Positions 55,220 to 63,326 of a stretch of 64,000 nt of DNA are shown here, in pieces. Each line of letters begins with the position of its first letter. Within the stretch, counting starts at the first letter, position 1. Made by a program: the position numbers and the translations under genes. The DNA comes from Thalassotalea marina. GTDB taxonomy: Bacteria; Pseudomonadota; Gammaproteobacteria; Enterobacterales; Alteromonadaceae. Location: the NCBI RefSeq assembly GCF_014656435.1, contig NZ_BNCK01000008.1:62001-126000 (forward strand), read 5' to 3'. The notes beneath the pieces are model-generated. The model had not been told where the DNA came from. It made no database searches and was given only the letters and a program-made list of their open reading frames with translations.

Positions 55220-57184
55220 TTACTCTACACGTTGTTTTTCAACTCGACTTTCTGCAATTTTAGCCAAGTTAATGCTACCACCTGGTGATTCGTTGTTATC
55301 AAGCATGGTAGGAGATTCACCGACAAAAGCTAACGCCATTAAACATTTACTTAAATTGATCATCAGTTTGTTATCAATTAAGTCGGCGATGGCTTGATCA
55401 ATCTCAGCTAGCTCTTCATTAGGTTGTAGCTCTAGCAGTTTTTTGATCAAACGCTCTTTCGGAATAGGCTCTGACGCTAAACGATAAAGCTGTGCTTTTA
55501 TACCGGTTAAAATGTGAGTGAAGTTTGTCGCCACTTCACGTGTATCCATTATGATAATACTTTCGCCTTTATCGACCATATAACACATTGGAATGGCTCC
55601 GCTTTGCCATTGCTCACTCCAATTGTCTAATAAAGCTTGAACTTGACCTAGGGCTTTGCTTTGCGGTTTAAAGGTGAAATTTAACGTATAAATGCCCTGA
55701 GTTTTATCTGAGGCTTGATTAAAGAAATAAGCAATATTTGATAAAGCTTCACCTTGTAACGGGTAAATATATTGATAACTTTTGGTTGGCTCAAGCGTGA
55801 GGTTATATTGTTCCGGATTATTAAAATACGGACTAAAACGGTGATAACAAATTTTTGCCATTTGATCAAAAGGAGGATGTAAGTGAGTTACCATAGGTAG
55901 CCATTCGAGCATCTCTTCATACCAGCTCTCTTGTTCAAAAGGCGCTTCACACAATAAGTTCCATGTAACGCGAATACCGTAACTTCTACACCACTTCAAT
56001 GCCGCAATATTTTGAATTGCGGTTGTACCTTTTTTAATCGCCTTTAAAAAGTCGTCATGTAAGCCTTCAATACCTGGTTGTATCCACTTGATACCCGCTT
56101 TAGCCATGGTTTCAACATGATGCTTTTTCAAGTTAGCTTTTGTTTCATAAAACAAGTTGTATTCTTTTACTTTTGAAAGCTCAGGTAAAACTGTTTTCAT
56201 GTATTCAACAGGCAAAATGTTGTCTACCACCAAAAACTTATTGGTGTTGTATTTGCTGGATAAGGTTTCAAATTCATTAATAGCAACATCAGCAGGTTTA
56301 GAACGGTGGGTCATAGTGCCGCCGTTTAGTCCGCAAAAGGTACAGTGCTGCTTTGCTCCCCACCAACACCCACGAGAAGTTTCGGCCAATAAGCCCGGCG
56401 AGATAAACTCTTCAAGTTGCAGTTCTTTTAACGTGTCAAAATAACTGTCGTAAATTGGCATTCCAACAACAGACATATCACTTATGTAGGCACGCGGTGG
56501 CTTTGATTGACAACCTAAATCAGCAGTAAGGTTTTTATGTTTTTGCGAAATAAACCCGTTAGGTAAGTTGCGGTAGTCTATATGTTCGCCTTTCATTAGC
56601 TTATCAATAAAAGGGCCTATAACATCGTCACATTCGCCAGAAAATACATAATCTACCCAGTGAAAGTTTTCACTAATGGTTTGCCCCATAATGCCTTCGC
56701 AGTTTGCGCCTCCAAGCATAGTAATAATGCTTGGTTCTAATGCTTTTATGCGGCGCATAAGTGCCAGTGAGGCACAATTTTGTTGGAAGGTAGAAGTGCA
56801 ACCAAGAATTTTAGGTTTAAGTTTTAAAATATCTTGGGCAATTGCTTCAATAAAAGCTTCGGCTTTGTTTCTAATATCTAAAAGCTGAGCAATTTTTTCG
56901 TCATCAAGATCGGTAAATAAGTTAAAAAAGCCTTCGTCATTTAAATTGGCATCTGGAAAGGCTGCACGAGAAAATGTCCACTCACCAATGAGGTAGTCAT
57001 TAAAAGAACTGTCTATTAGATCATATTCGGCTAAGCCAATTATTGATGCAAACTTTACGTTGCCGTAGATTGCTTCGACAGAATATCCGTATTTAGTTAT
57101 GTAAGTTTCAAGTACTCCAAGGGAAATAGACGGAGTTGTAATTGAAGAGTAAGGTAAACTTACGAGACAAACATCCTTTATCAT
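55220..57184 (-). CDS. Cobalamin-binding radical SAM enzyme, RiPP-maturation type (rSAM_ocin_1-like)
   Basis: 654 residues. N-terminal B12-binding-like domain (about 1-210, with LGCTSTFQQNCASLALMRRI and TMLGGANCEG), then the radical SAM core with ETSRGCWWGAKQHCTFCGLN: Cys273, Cys281 and Cys284 in a C-x7-C-x2-C arrangement. This pattern and the WWG triplet are typical of the RiPP maturation radical SAM C-methyltransferase family. A C-terminal region (about 480-654) is probably for peptide recognition. Reaction expected: methylation or rearrangement of a ribosomal peptide using SAM. I found no precursor gene in the 198 bases upstream or the 42 downstream, so it is an orphan here. The 59-residue peptide 7.3 kb away is a conceivable but unproven substrate. 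Confidence 0.85.
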   Translation of the reverse strand: MIKDVCLVSLPYSSITTPSISLGVLETYITKYGYSVEAIYGNVKFASIIGLAEYDLIDSSFNDYLIGEWTFSRAAFPDANLNDEGFFNLFTDLDDEKIAQLLDIRNKAEAFIEAIAQDILKLKPKILGCTSTFQQNCASLALMRRIKALEPSIITMLGGANCEGIMGQTISENFHWVDYVFSGECDDVIGPFIDKLMKGEHIDYRNLPNGFISQKHKNLTADLGCQSKPPRAYISDMSVVGMPIYDSYFDTLKELQLEEFISPGLLAETSRGCWWGAKQHCTFCGLNGGTMTHRSKPADVAINEFETLSSKYNTNKFLVVDNILPVEYMKTVLPELSKVKEYNLFYETKANLKKHHVETMAKAGIKWIQPGIEGLHDDFLKAIKKGTTAIQNIAALKWCRSYGIRVTWNLLCEAPFEQESWYEEMLEWLPMVTHLHPPFDQMAKICYHRFSPYFNNPEQYNLTLEPTKSYQYIYPLQGEALSNIAYFFNQASDKTQGIYTLNFTFKPQSKALGQVQALLDNWSEQWQSGAIPMCYMVDKGESIIIMDTREVATNFTHILTGIKAQLYRLASEPIPKERLIKKLLELQPNEELAEIDQAIADLIDNKLMINLSKCLMALAFVGESPTMLDNNESPGGSINLAKIAESRVEKQRVE

Positions 57185-57381
57185 TATTTTTATAACTTGC
57201 TAAGGTCACGTGTTTACAAGCCTATTATAAAATAGCGATGAACGCTAGCGTGTTAACTGCAATAAATAACCATGAATTAATTGAGGTTTTATAAAGATTT
57301 ACTTTATTTGAAGTGAGGTAGGGGCGAGCTACCGAGTTATTAGTCTAACTGCTTATTAAATAACTCGGCAACCAAGTAATG

Positions 57382-58386
57382 TTAACGTTTAGTGGTTAAA
57401 AATTGGGTTAAAGTTTCGGCAAATTCTTCAGGCTGTTCCGCCCATGTCCAATGACCTGTGTGCTCTAAAAATTTAAGTGTTGCTGTGCCTTTAGGTAACA
57501 TCTTATAAAATCGATAAGCCATTTCAGGTGTTGTTTTCCAGTCTTTTCTACCGTTAATAATTAAGGTGGGAATATTAAAGTTTTTAAACATGGTTTCATC
57601 AATGACCACATTCTTTAGTGTTCCAGATATCTTTACTTCTGGGTCTAAGCCAGCCATGTCAAAATAAACATTTAGATTTGAGCCGTCACGTTTGTCTCTT
57701 GAACGGTATTTTCTGAGCCCGGAGCGTTTACTTGGATCATACCAGTCAGACATGTTGCCGATTTCTCTGTTGTAAAAAGCTTTCATATATTCTGGACTAC
57801 TTGTTAACAGCCCCTTTGCTCTTATTGATTCCAGCTGTTCCCATTTTTGCGGAAAAAAGGTTTTTCTTAAATATTTAGCCGCGTCAACGTTCATTTGTTG
57901 GCTTACACCATCAGCTGATGCACTTAACATGATTAAATTTTCAACCCTATCTGGATAGGTTAGCGCGTATTGCACCGCTGGAATTCCTCCATATGAATGA
58001 CCAGCTAACACAAGTTTAGGGACGTTAAGATGTTTGCGTAATGTTTCTATGTCTTCAACGGTGATCGTTGGGGAAAATTTCTCTGGAATTTTTCGTGTTG
58101 CTCTTCCAACGCCAGTTTCATCGAAATAGATGATTTGAAAGCCATGCGGTTTTAAAAAATCTAATGCTCCCCAAAAAATAGTACGTGCAGCACCTGGCCC
58201 ACCATTAAGCATTACAACTGGAGTACCTTCACCGTCCGCCTCAAAATAGATTTGGCCAAATTTACTCTTAATATAAGTTCCTTGACCATAGGGTTTAGGT
58301 AATGGGTTTTCGTTAGTCTTTGCCAATAATGCTGAGCAGTTAAGGCACAATAGTAGTGATAGGGTAATTAAAAATGCTTTAAACAT
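57382..58386 (-). CDS. Secreted alpha/beta hydrolase, proline iminopeptidase-like
   Basis: 334 residues. Signal peptide of about 22 residues (SLLLCLNCSALLA; a Cys at 17 could be a weak lipobox). The oxyanion motif VMLNGGPGAARTIFW is that of S33 prolyl aminopeptidases, followed by IIYFDETGVGRA, the nucleophile Ser131 in LAGHSYGGIPAVQYAL, and the catalytic His in EHTGHWTWAEQPEEF. It follows the LACTB-like gene by 26 bases and is probably cotranscribed. It may release amino acids from peptides in the periplasm; substrate is not certain. Confidence 0.85.
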   Translation of the reverse strand: MFKAFLITLSLLLCLNCSALLAKTNENPLPKPYGQGTYIKSKFGQIYFEADGEGTPVVMLNGGPGAARTIFWGALDFLKPHGFQIIYFDETGVGRATRKIPEKFSPTITVEDIETLRKHLNVPKLVLAGHSYGGIPAVQYALTYPDRVENLIMLSASADGVSQQMNVDAAKYLRKTFFPQKWEQLESIRAKGLLTSSPEYMKAFYNREIGNMSDWYDPSKRSGLRKYRSRDKRDGSNLNVYFDMAGLDPEVKISGTLKNVVIDETMFKNFNIPTLIINGRKDWKTTPEMAYRFYKMLPKGTATLKFLEHTGHWTWAEQPEEFAETLTQFLTTKR

Positions 58387-58412
58387 AAGGTTATCCTCAT
58401 TGTAAGACTTGG

Positions 58413-59846
58413 TTATTGTGTTTCAGTAAGTTGTATGGAGTAGGTTTGATGTTTACCTGCATCTATTTCAAAGACGTTGTTTTTACCTTCAAATGAAGTG
58501 ATACCAATTTTAGTTACCATCAGTAGTCGTTGACCGTGTTTTGTGGAGTAGGTAAATAATGGCCATTGCTTAATGGGATTGTTTGATGTGTTAAATGTGT
58601 TTAACCAGTTGGCGTAGTCAGTCGTGTTGTCGGTTAAATAACACATGTTTACTTGGCAACTAGTGTGACTACTGACTTGTTGGCCTTTATTTTTCACCTC
58701 AATCTTGATGTTGTTTTTAGGATCAAGTGTTGCGTTGTCGATATAAAGCCCAGCTAGCGCAAATGCTAATTTATCGATAGATGAGATCCAGCTGCTATTT
58801 GATAAAAAGGCAATACTGACTTCTTGTTCTGGAAAAATCGCAAGAATTGACCTTGCTCCAGGAGTGGCGCCAGCATGATGATATACTGTTCGTCCTTGGG
58901 CGTCGGTAGAGATGCGCCAACCAAAGCCGACGGCAAATCGGTCGTTACTTACCAGATCGCCGTTTAGAAATTTTGTTGGCGTAAATAAAAGCTGTCCTAA
59001 AGGTGATTCATTTTGGCTTTTTTCTAATACTTTTGCGCCAAACAATGCGAGGTCACTAGCTGATGCAAAAAGCCCAGCACCAAATACGCTATAAGACTTT
59101 TCGCCAAAAGCAATAGGCTCAGCACCGTCACGGGTTAACTCGTAAAGCTTTGAGCTTGATGGTGATAGGGCGTTAATGTTTTCAATGGCAGGAGTTGTTT
59201 TATCCGTCCAGCGCGCTACAAAGTTTTTAACAGCTTGTGACAATGGCTGTTTGGTTATTTTTTCGTAGAGTGCACCTGCTAGTGTGTAGCCGTGAGTTGA
59301 ATATAAATATTCTGAACCAGCTCGCGATAATAAGTCTCGATTTTTAAGTGTTTTAACCGCCGCTACGGCTGAAGTGAAGTGCTGGTCGTAAATATCAAAG
59401 TCTTTTACCTGATAATGAGGCAGTCCTGAGGTATGTGACAATAACTGCCTAACCGTTATGTGATGATATTTGCTGTTGAGTTCGGGGTAGTAATGTCCAA
59501 TACCTAAATCTGGGTCTAATTGCTCAAGAGTAACTAACTCGGCCAACATAGTAGCACCAATAAGTTTTGATACACTGGCCAATCGAAAAGTTGTATCAGG
59601 CGTTGCAGGCTGTTGATTTTTTACATCAGCAAAGCCGGTAGCAACAGAGGCAACAAGTTTACCTTTGTGAGTTACCGCCACAGAAAAGCCAGGAACACCT
59701 GTGACTGTGTTCAGGCTATTAAGTAATTTAGTTAGCTCTTTTTCGTATGGGCTAAGCCCTTTACTGGGGTTTACGTTAGCTGTATTAGCAAAAGATATTG
59801 GCATGTAAGTCATGCATGCCAGTAAGATAAAAATGTGTTTTTTCAT
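58413..59846 (-). CDS. LACTB-like secreted serine hydrolase (beta-lactamase family)
   Basis: 477 residues, with a signal peptide of about 20 residues (CMTYMPISFA). Catalytic S-x-x-K at Ser91-Lys94 (RLASVSKLIGA), Tyr182-Ser-Thr184 in EYLYSTHGYTLAG (the YST form seen in the LACTB peptidase group rather than the YxN of true class C enzymes), and HHAGATPGARS in place of the KTG box. A C-terminal beta domain of about 100 residues follows. So this is more likely a peptidase or esterase than an antibiotic-degrading enzyme. The ribosome-binding site sits in a hairpin. It heads a two-gene unit with the hydrolase, downstream of the ToxR-like regulator. Confidence 0.87.
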   Translation of the reverse strand: MKKHIFILLACMTYMPISFANTANVNPSKGLSPYEKELTKLLNSLNTVTGVPGFSVAVTHKGKLVASVATGFADVKNQQPATPDTTFRLASVSKLIGATMLAELVTLEQLDPDLGIGHYYPELNSKYHHITVRQLLSHTSGLPHYQVKDFDIYDQHFTSAVAAVKTLKNRDLLSRAGSEYLYSTHGYTLAGALYEKITKQPLSQAVKNFVARWTDKTTPAIENINALSPSSSKLYELTRDGAEPIAFGEKSYSVFGAGLFASASDLALFGAKVLEKSQNESPLGQLLFTPTKFLNGDLVSNDRFAVGFGWRISTDAQGRTVYHHAGATPGARSILAIFPEQEVSIAFLSNSSWISSIDKLAFALAGLYIDNATLDPKNNIKIEVKNKGQQVSSHTSCQVNMCYLTDNTTDYANWLNTFNTSNNPIKQWPLFTYSTKHGQRLLMVTKIGITSFEGKNNVFEIDAGKHQTYSIQLTETQ

Positions 59847-59847
59847 A

Positions 59848-59877
59848 CCATGCTCCTTTTTGAATCATTGAGCATGG
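59848..59877 (-). promoter_or_regulatory. Hairpin over the ribosome-binding site of the LACTB-like gene
   Basis: CCATGCTC and GAGCATGG (59848-59855, 59870-59877) are exact complements 14 bases apart. On the transcript the second arm contains part of the AAGGAG site two bases before the ATG, so folding would hide it. Confidence 0.6.
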
Positions 59878-59916
59878 ATTATGAAAAAACCGCCAGTTAA
59901 TAAGGGTTATGAATGG

Positions 59917-60837
59917 TTACGATGGGTTAGCAAGTGCTTTTAACGTTGGCCAAATAGGGTCTTTGGCAAATTCTCGCTGTTGTTTGTTTAAATACAGTTT
60001 TCCAGAAGTAATTAACGCGTTAATACCATTAAGTTGAGATTGTAATACTTGATTTAATGAATCATCGGTCAAGGATGAAAGGTTGTCAGTGCGCAAAATG
60101 GTAGCCGTTGTTGGTTCAACTAAACTCAACTTTATTATGGTTTGATTATTTACGGTTATAACGTCTAAAAAACTGATTAAAGCAATTCGGTCTTTTCTTG
60201 CTTGCACTGGTAATGCTTGTTCGTGTCGTTGATTTGATAATATAAGTTGAATGTTTTGTGCTTGGTTTTCTTGGTTAAGTAATTGATTCCAAGTTTGATA
60301 AATGGCAGCCGCATGATTTGGCATTTCACTTGGCGACATGTTGCTCCAAAGTGCGATGCGATTATTACTTGCTGCCTTTTCATGAACAGGTGGTTGAGCA
60401 AAGTAATGGAACAGTAAAGCAACAAAAAAAACTAACGCTAGTGCAATACCCCAAGTTTTTTTGTTGATATTTGATATTTTTGAAGCGTTTATTTCGACTA
60501 ACTGTGCTGGTTTTGTTGAGTTTTCACTTGCTTGTTGCACAGGTTCAATCAACAAGCGGTAACCTTCTCCTCTCACTGCTTGAATAGACAAGCCTTCAAG
60601 AGATGACTGCTCGAGTGATTTTCGCAATACAAATACTCGTTGTTTTAACGTGTCTGGACTAACTTCAGTGTTAGACCAAACATTGTCGATCAGCGTTTTA
60701 ATGGGAACGACTTGAAGAGGTGTTTGTGCGAGAGTGTACAGTAATTTAAAACTTAAAGGGTTTAAGTTCACTGACTGATTGTCTTTAGTGACTTGGTATG
60801 TTAAATCGTCAAATACCAAATTGTTATTCTCTTTCAT
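59917..60837 (-). CDS. Membrane-anchored winged-helix regulator (ToxR/CadC type)
   Basis: 306 residues. The N-terminal OmpR-type winged helix (about 5-97) reads FKLLYTLAQTPLQVVPIKTL, TLKQRVFVLRKSLEQ and IQAVRGEGYRLLI. A linker leads to one membrane helix (about 128-147, WGIALALVFFVALLFHYF), then a periplasmic domain of about 155 residues. Such one-piece sensors bind DNA from the membrane. It lies upstream of the LACTB-like gene on the same strand and is divergent from the esterase gene, so it probably controls the surrounding hydrolases. No Cys is visible in the sensor part. Confidence 0.85.
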   Translation of the reverse strand: MKENNNLVFDDLTYQVTKDNQSVNLNPLSFKLLYTLAQTPLQVVPIKTLIDNVWSNTEVSPDTLKQRVFVLRKSLEQSSLEGLSIQAVRGEGYRLLIEPVQQASENSTKPAQLVEINASKISNINKKTWGIALALVFFVALLFHYFAQPPVHEKAASNNRIALWSNMSPSEMPNHAAAIYQTWNQLLNQENQAQNIQLILSNQRHEQALPVQARKDRIALISFLDVITVNNQTIIKLSLVEPTTATILRTDNLSSLTDDSLNQVLQSQLNGINALITSGKLYLNKQQREFAKDPIWPTLKALANPS

Positions 60838-61066
60838 TAGAGATAAGTCATCCTAAATTAATGTAATTGCTGTGCCTGTGTAAAAGTGTATCAGGTCATT
60901 ATTTTTGTTAATAGCGCTAAAGTGGCGATATTAGGTCTCATCAAATCACCAATTATTTGTTTCATCAGTTAACCATCAGTTTTTCATTAGCTAAAACACT
61001 GCTTTTTCTATTGCCAAGTTTACGATGGACTTAGAACATAATGCCAATAAAAAGAGGACATTATGT

Positions 61067-62224
61067 ATGCACATTGCTAAGCGCTATTTTTATGGAATAA
61101 TTTTTTTAGTTGCAGCTCAAACGAGTTATTCAACTGAAATTGTTGAAACCTTTGGTCATGTTCAAACGATTCAATCTGAAACGCTAAACGAGACGCGTGA
61201 AATACTTATTCATTTACCCAGTGCATATTCGAAACAACAGGCAAAATATCCGGTGCTGTATGTATTAGATGGTAGTCGTCACTTTAAGCATGCTGTCATT
61301 GCCATGCAGCAATTAGTTGAAGCAGGAAAAATGCCGCAAACCATCATAGTTGGAATAAGTAACAATACAGGTCAGCGTATGCGCGATAGTTACGATGGCA
61401 GGGCACAATTTTTAACCTTCATTAACAAGGAAGTTACCCCATTTATCACAGAGAGTTACAGCACTTCTGCAATAAAAGTGTTTTTTGGGCATTCGGCCAT
61501 GGGGTTAGTGTCTTTAGTTGAATTTGCTAAAGGTGGTAATGCTTTTAGCAAATTTATTGCATCTAGCCCTGCAATTGACACAAATGAAGAGGAATTTTTT
61601 GACGATTTTGCCCAAAAGCTTAAAAGCAAATTACCAATTGAAACAGATGTTTACTTTTCTGTAGGTGAAAAAAACAGAGAGGGACTCGGTTTTGTTGATG
61701 GCGCTGAGCAATTGGCCTCGATTTTAGAAAAAAACGCTACAGCAAAGGTGAATTGGCATTTACAAATACTTAACGGACATAATCACACCAGTGCTGCTTA
61801 TGCCGCGATGTATAATGGTTTGAGCTTTGTATTTCGTGATTTTGAAGCGCCTGCTTTGCCAAATTATCAGGCGTTTAACACCTTTGGAGGAATGGATAAG
61901 CTAAGCGAGTTTTTTATAAAGCGAGGCTTGAAATACCGTGTTGAAAGCAGAATTCCAATTCATACGATTACGGGGTTAGCTTTTGCTTTTTATGGTGAAG
62001 GGAAGCTTGAACAAGCCATAGAATTACTTGAACAACAAGTAGCAAATTATCAAGAGCCTATGTTTATTTATGGCGCGTTAGGTTTTATCTATGAACATAA
62101 GCAAGAACATAAAAAAGCACTACAAGCCTATCAAGATGCTTTAAGGTTTGCTAAGAAATCGAACCGAGATGCTCAAGCGCAACAATATTACCAAAGTAAA
62201 GTTGCTGAGCTTGAACACGGCTAA
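61067..62224 (+). CDS. Secreted esterase D-type hydrolase with TPR tail
   Basis: 385 residues from the ATG at 61067, with AGAGG nine bases upstream; a start at 61025 would add 14 polar residues before the signal peptide and is rejected. Signal peptide about 1-23. An alpha/beta hydrolase domain (about 25-265) of the esterase D/IroE type has YPVLYVLDGSRHFKHAVIAM, TIIVGISN, the nucleophile in FFGHSAMGLVSLVEF, and a likely catalytic His in NGHNHTSAAYAAMY. The last 100 residues form TPR-like helices (AFAFYGEGKLEQAIELLEQQ, GALGFIYEHKQEHKKALQAY). The tail may hold a partner protein. Divergent from the ToxR-like regulator over 229 bases. Confidence 0.85.
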   Translation: MHIAKRYFYGIIFLVAAQTSYSTEIVETFGHVQTIQSETLNETREILIHLPSAYSKQQAKYPVLYVLDGSRHFKHAVIAMQQLVEAGKMPQTIIVGISNNTGQRMRDSYDGRAQFLTFINKEVTPFITESYSTSAIKVFFGHSAMGLVSLVEFAKGGNAFSKFIASSPAIDTNEEEFFDDFAQKLKSKLPIETDVYFSVGEKNREGLGFVDGAEQLASILEKNATAKVNWHLQILNGHNHTSAAYAAMYNGLSFVFRDFEAPALPNYQAFNTFGGMDKLSEFFIKRGLKYRVESRIPIHTITGLAFAFYGEGKLEQAIELLEQQVANYQEPMFIYGALGFIYEHKQEHKKALQAYQDALRFAKKSNRDAQAQQYYQSKVAELEHG

Positions 62225-62267
62225 TGATTGAAGAGGGCTAACGTTAACAATATTGTATTTGTGGATG

Positions 62268-62858
62268 TTAGAACCCTCTGAAAAATATTCTTTTTAAGTC
62301 AAATTTATTGAGCATTTTTTCCATTAACTCAAGATCTGAGACTCTGTCTTCTAACTCTTCAATATCTAATTGTTGTTTGGTTAGTTGTCTGTCTTGCGAC
62401 TTATCTAATCCGCCGCTAGCGATAAAATTGCGGATATGTTGCAGTTCGTCTTTGTCTAACCACACTCCACAATGAATGCAGGCGTCAATTAATACGCCAG
62501 AAATAGCTTTAAAATTTCGTCTAGACATAACATTTTGGCAATTGGGGCAGGGTAAATAATTTTCTGCTGCTGGTAATCCTGGTCGAGAATAATTGGGATC
62601 GCTAGTATCATCTCGATATACGTCAAATTCTGAAGTTAACACTGAGAATTTTTCCGGCTCTATCCAAAGCCCTTCACATTGAATACATTTGTCTAATTCT
62701 AGGTTTCTATAATGATGAACTTCTAAGGTTGTTTTACAACGAGGGCAGTTTTTTACAGTTGATGGTCTTTGAATTTTCATGCTGCCATTACACATGGGGC
62801 AATGCATGATTTTACCTTGAGTTATATGGTGGCATGATGTGCATTGTGATTGTGTCAT
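62268..62858 (-). CDS. Double TFIIB-type zinc-ribbon protein
   Basis: 196 residues from the ATG at 62858; the frame runs further upstream (to 63095) but that would cross the divergent neighbour. It has an initial knuckle pair (CTSC, HCPMC), then two zf-TFIIB units: KNCPRCKTTLEVHHYRNLEL with DKCIQCEGLWIE, and LPCPNCQNVMSRRNF with DACIHCGVWLDKDEL. A C-terminal coiled coil follows (about 155-190, QQLDIEELEDRVSDLELMEK). Function unknown. Confidence 0.85.
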   Translation of the reverse strand: MTQSQCTSCHHITQGKIMHCPMCNGSMKIQRPSTVKNCPRCKTTLEVHHYRNLELDKCIQCEGLWIEPEKFSVLTSEFDVYRDDTSDPNYSRPGLPAAENYLPCPNCQNVMSRRNFKAISGVLIDACIHCGVWLDKDELQHIRNFIASGGLDKSQDRQLTKQQLDIEELEDRVSDLELMEKMLNKFDLKRIFFRGF

Positions 62859-62965
62859 AAAAAAGATTTTTATCAGTAGTCTGGTTACAATAGCATTCAC
62901 TATACTCAAGCTAATCACTAATTTCTGTTTTATTTTTATAAAATTAAAACAGACTTGATACCGAC

Positions 62966-63310
62966 ATGCGTAAAACTGATAAAAAAATAGATAACCAAAT
63001 AATACAAGTACTGACTGAAGTTTGTGAACATGCGTTAAAGCAAATCGACGGTTTTGAGTGGTTAACTCATACAGTAGATTACAACCGATTTCCACATAGC
63101 TTGGAAATCACGCTTGTTTTTGATACCAATGCAAATTTAGCTAATTATTTACGTTGCTCGCAAAATACTTTTCTAGCTGATCAAGTTGTATCAGCATTAA
63201 ACAAAATAAACATTAAACTCGTAAAACCCAAAACTCAGATTAGCTACGACACAGAAGAAAATTGCAGACAGCAACATGCAGGAAACTGGGCGAAACGTTT
63301 AGTGCATTGA
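62966..63310 (+). CDS. Conserved small protein, unknown function
   Basis: 114 residues. A small family of marine and enteric gammaproteobacteria has this opening (MRKTDKKIDNQIIQVLTEVC), the central GFEWLTHTVDYNRFPHSLEI and the end QISYDTEENCRQQHAGNW. It has been labelled a Fis-family regulator, but I see no Fis helix-turn-helix, so I do not use that name. Divergent from the zinc-ribbon gene over 107 bases. Confidence 0.65.
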   Translation: MRKTDKKIDNQIIQVLTEVCEHALKQIDGFEWLTHTVDYNRFPHSLEITLVFDTNANLANYLRCSQNTFLADQVVSALNKINIKLVKPKTQISYDTEENCRQQHAGNWAKRLVH

Positions 63311-63326
63311 TAGGAAATATAAAGCG

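Noticed and set aside
57238-57294. 18-codon forward frame beside the radical SAM gene, tested as a RiPP precursor
   Set aside because: Too short, on the strand opposite the enzyme gene, no ribosome-binding site, no leader-like pattern.
57332-57368. 10-base inverted repeat CCGAGTTATT / AATAACTCGG as terminator of the hydrolase gene
   Set aside because: The pairing is real but the loop is 17 bases and no T run follows on the reverse strand, so I leave the role open.
58413-59846. Antibiotic-resistance beta-lactamase
   Set aside because: The YST and HAG boxes are those of LACTB-like peptidases and esterases, not of true class C beta-lactamases.
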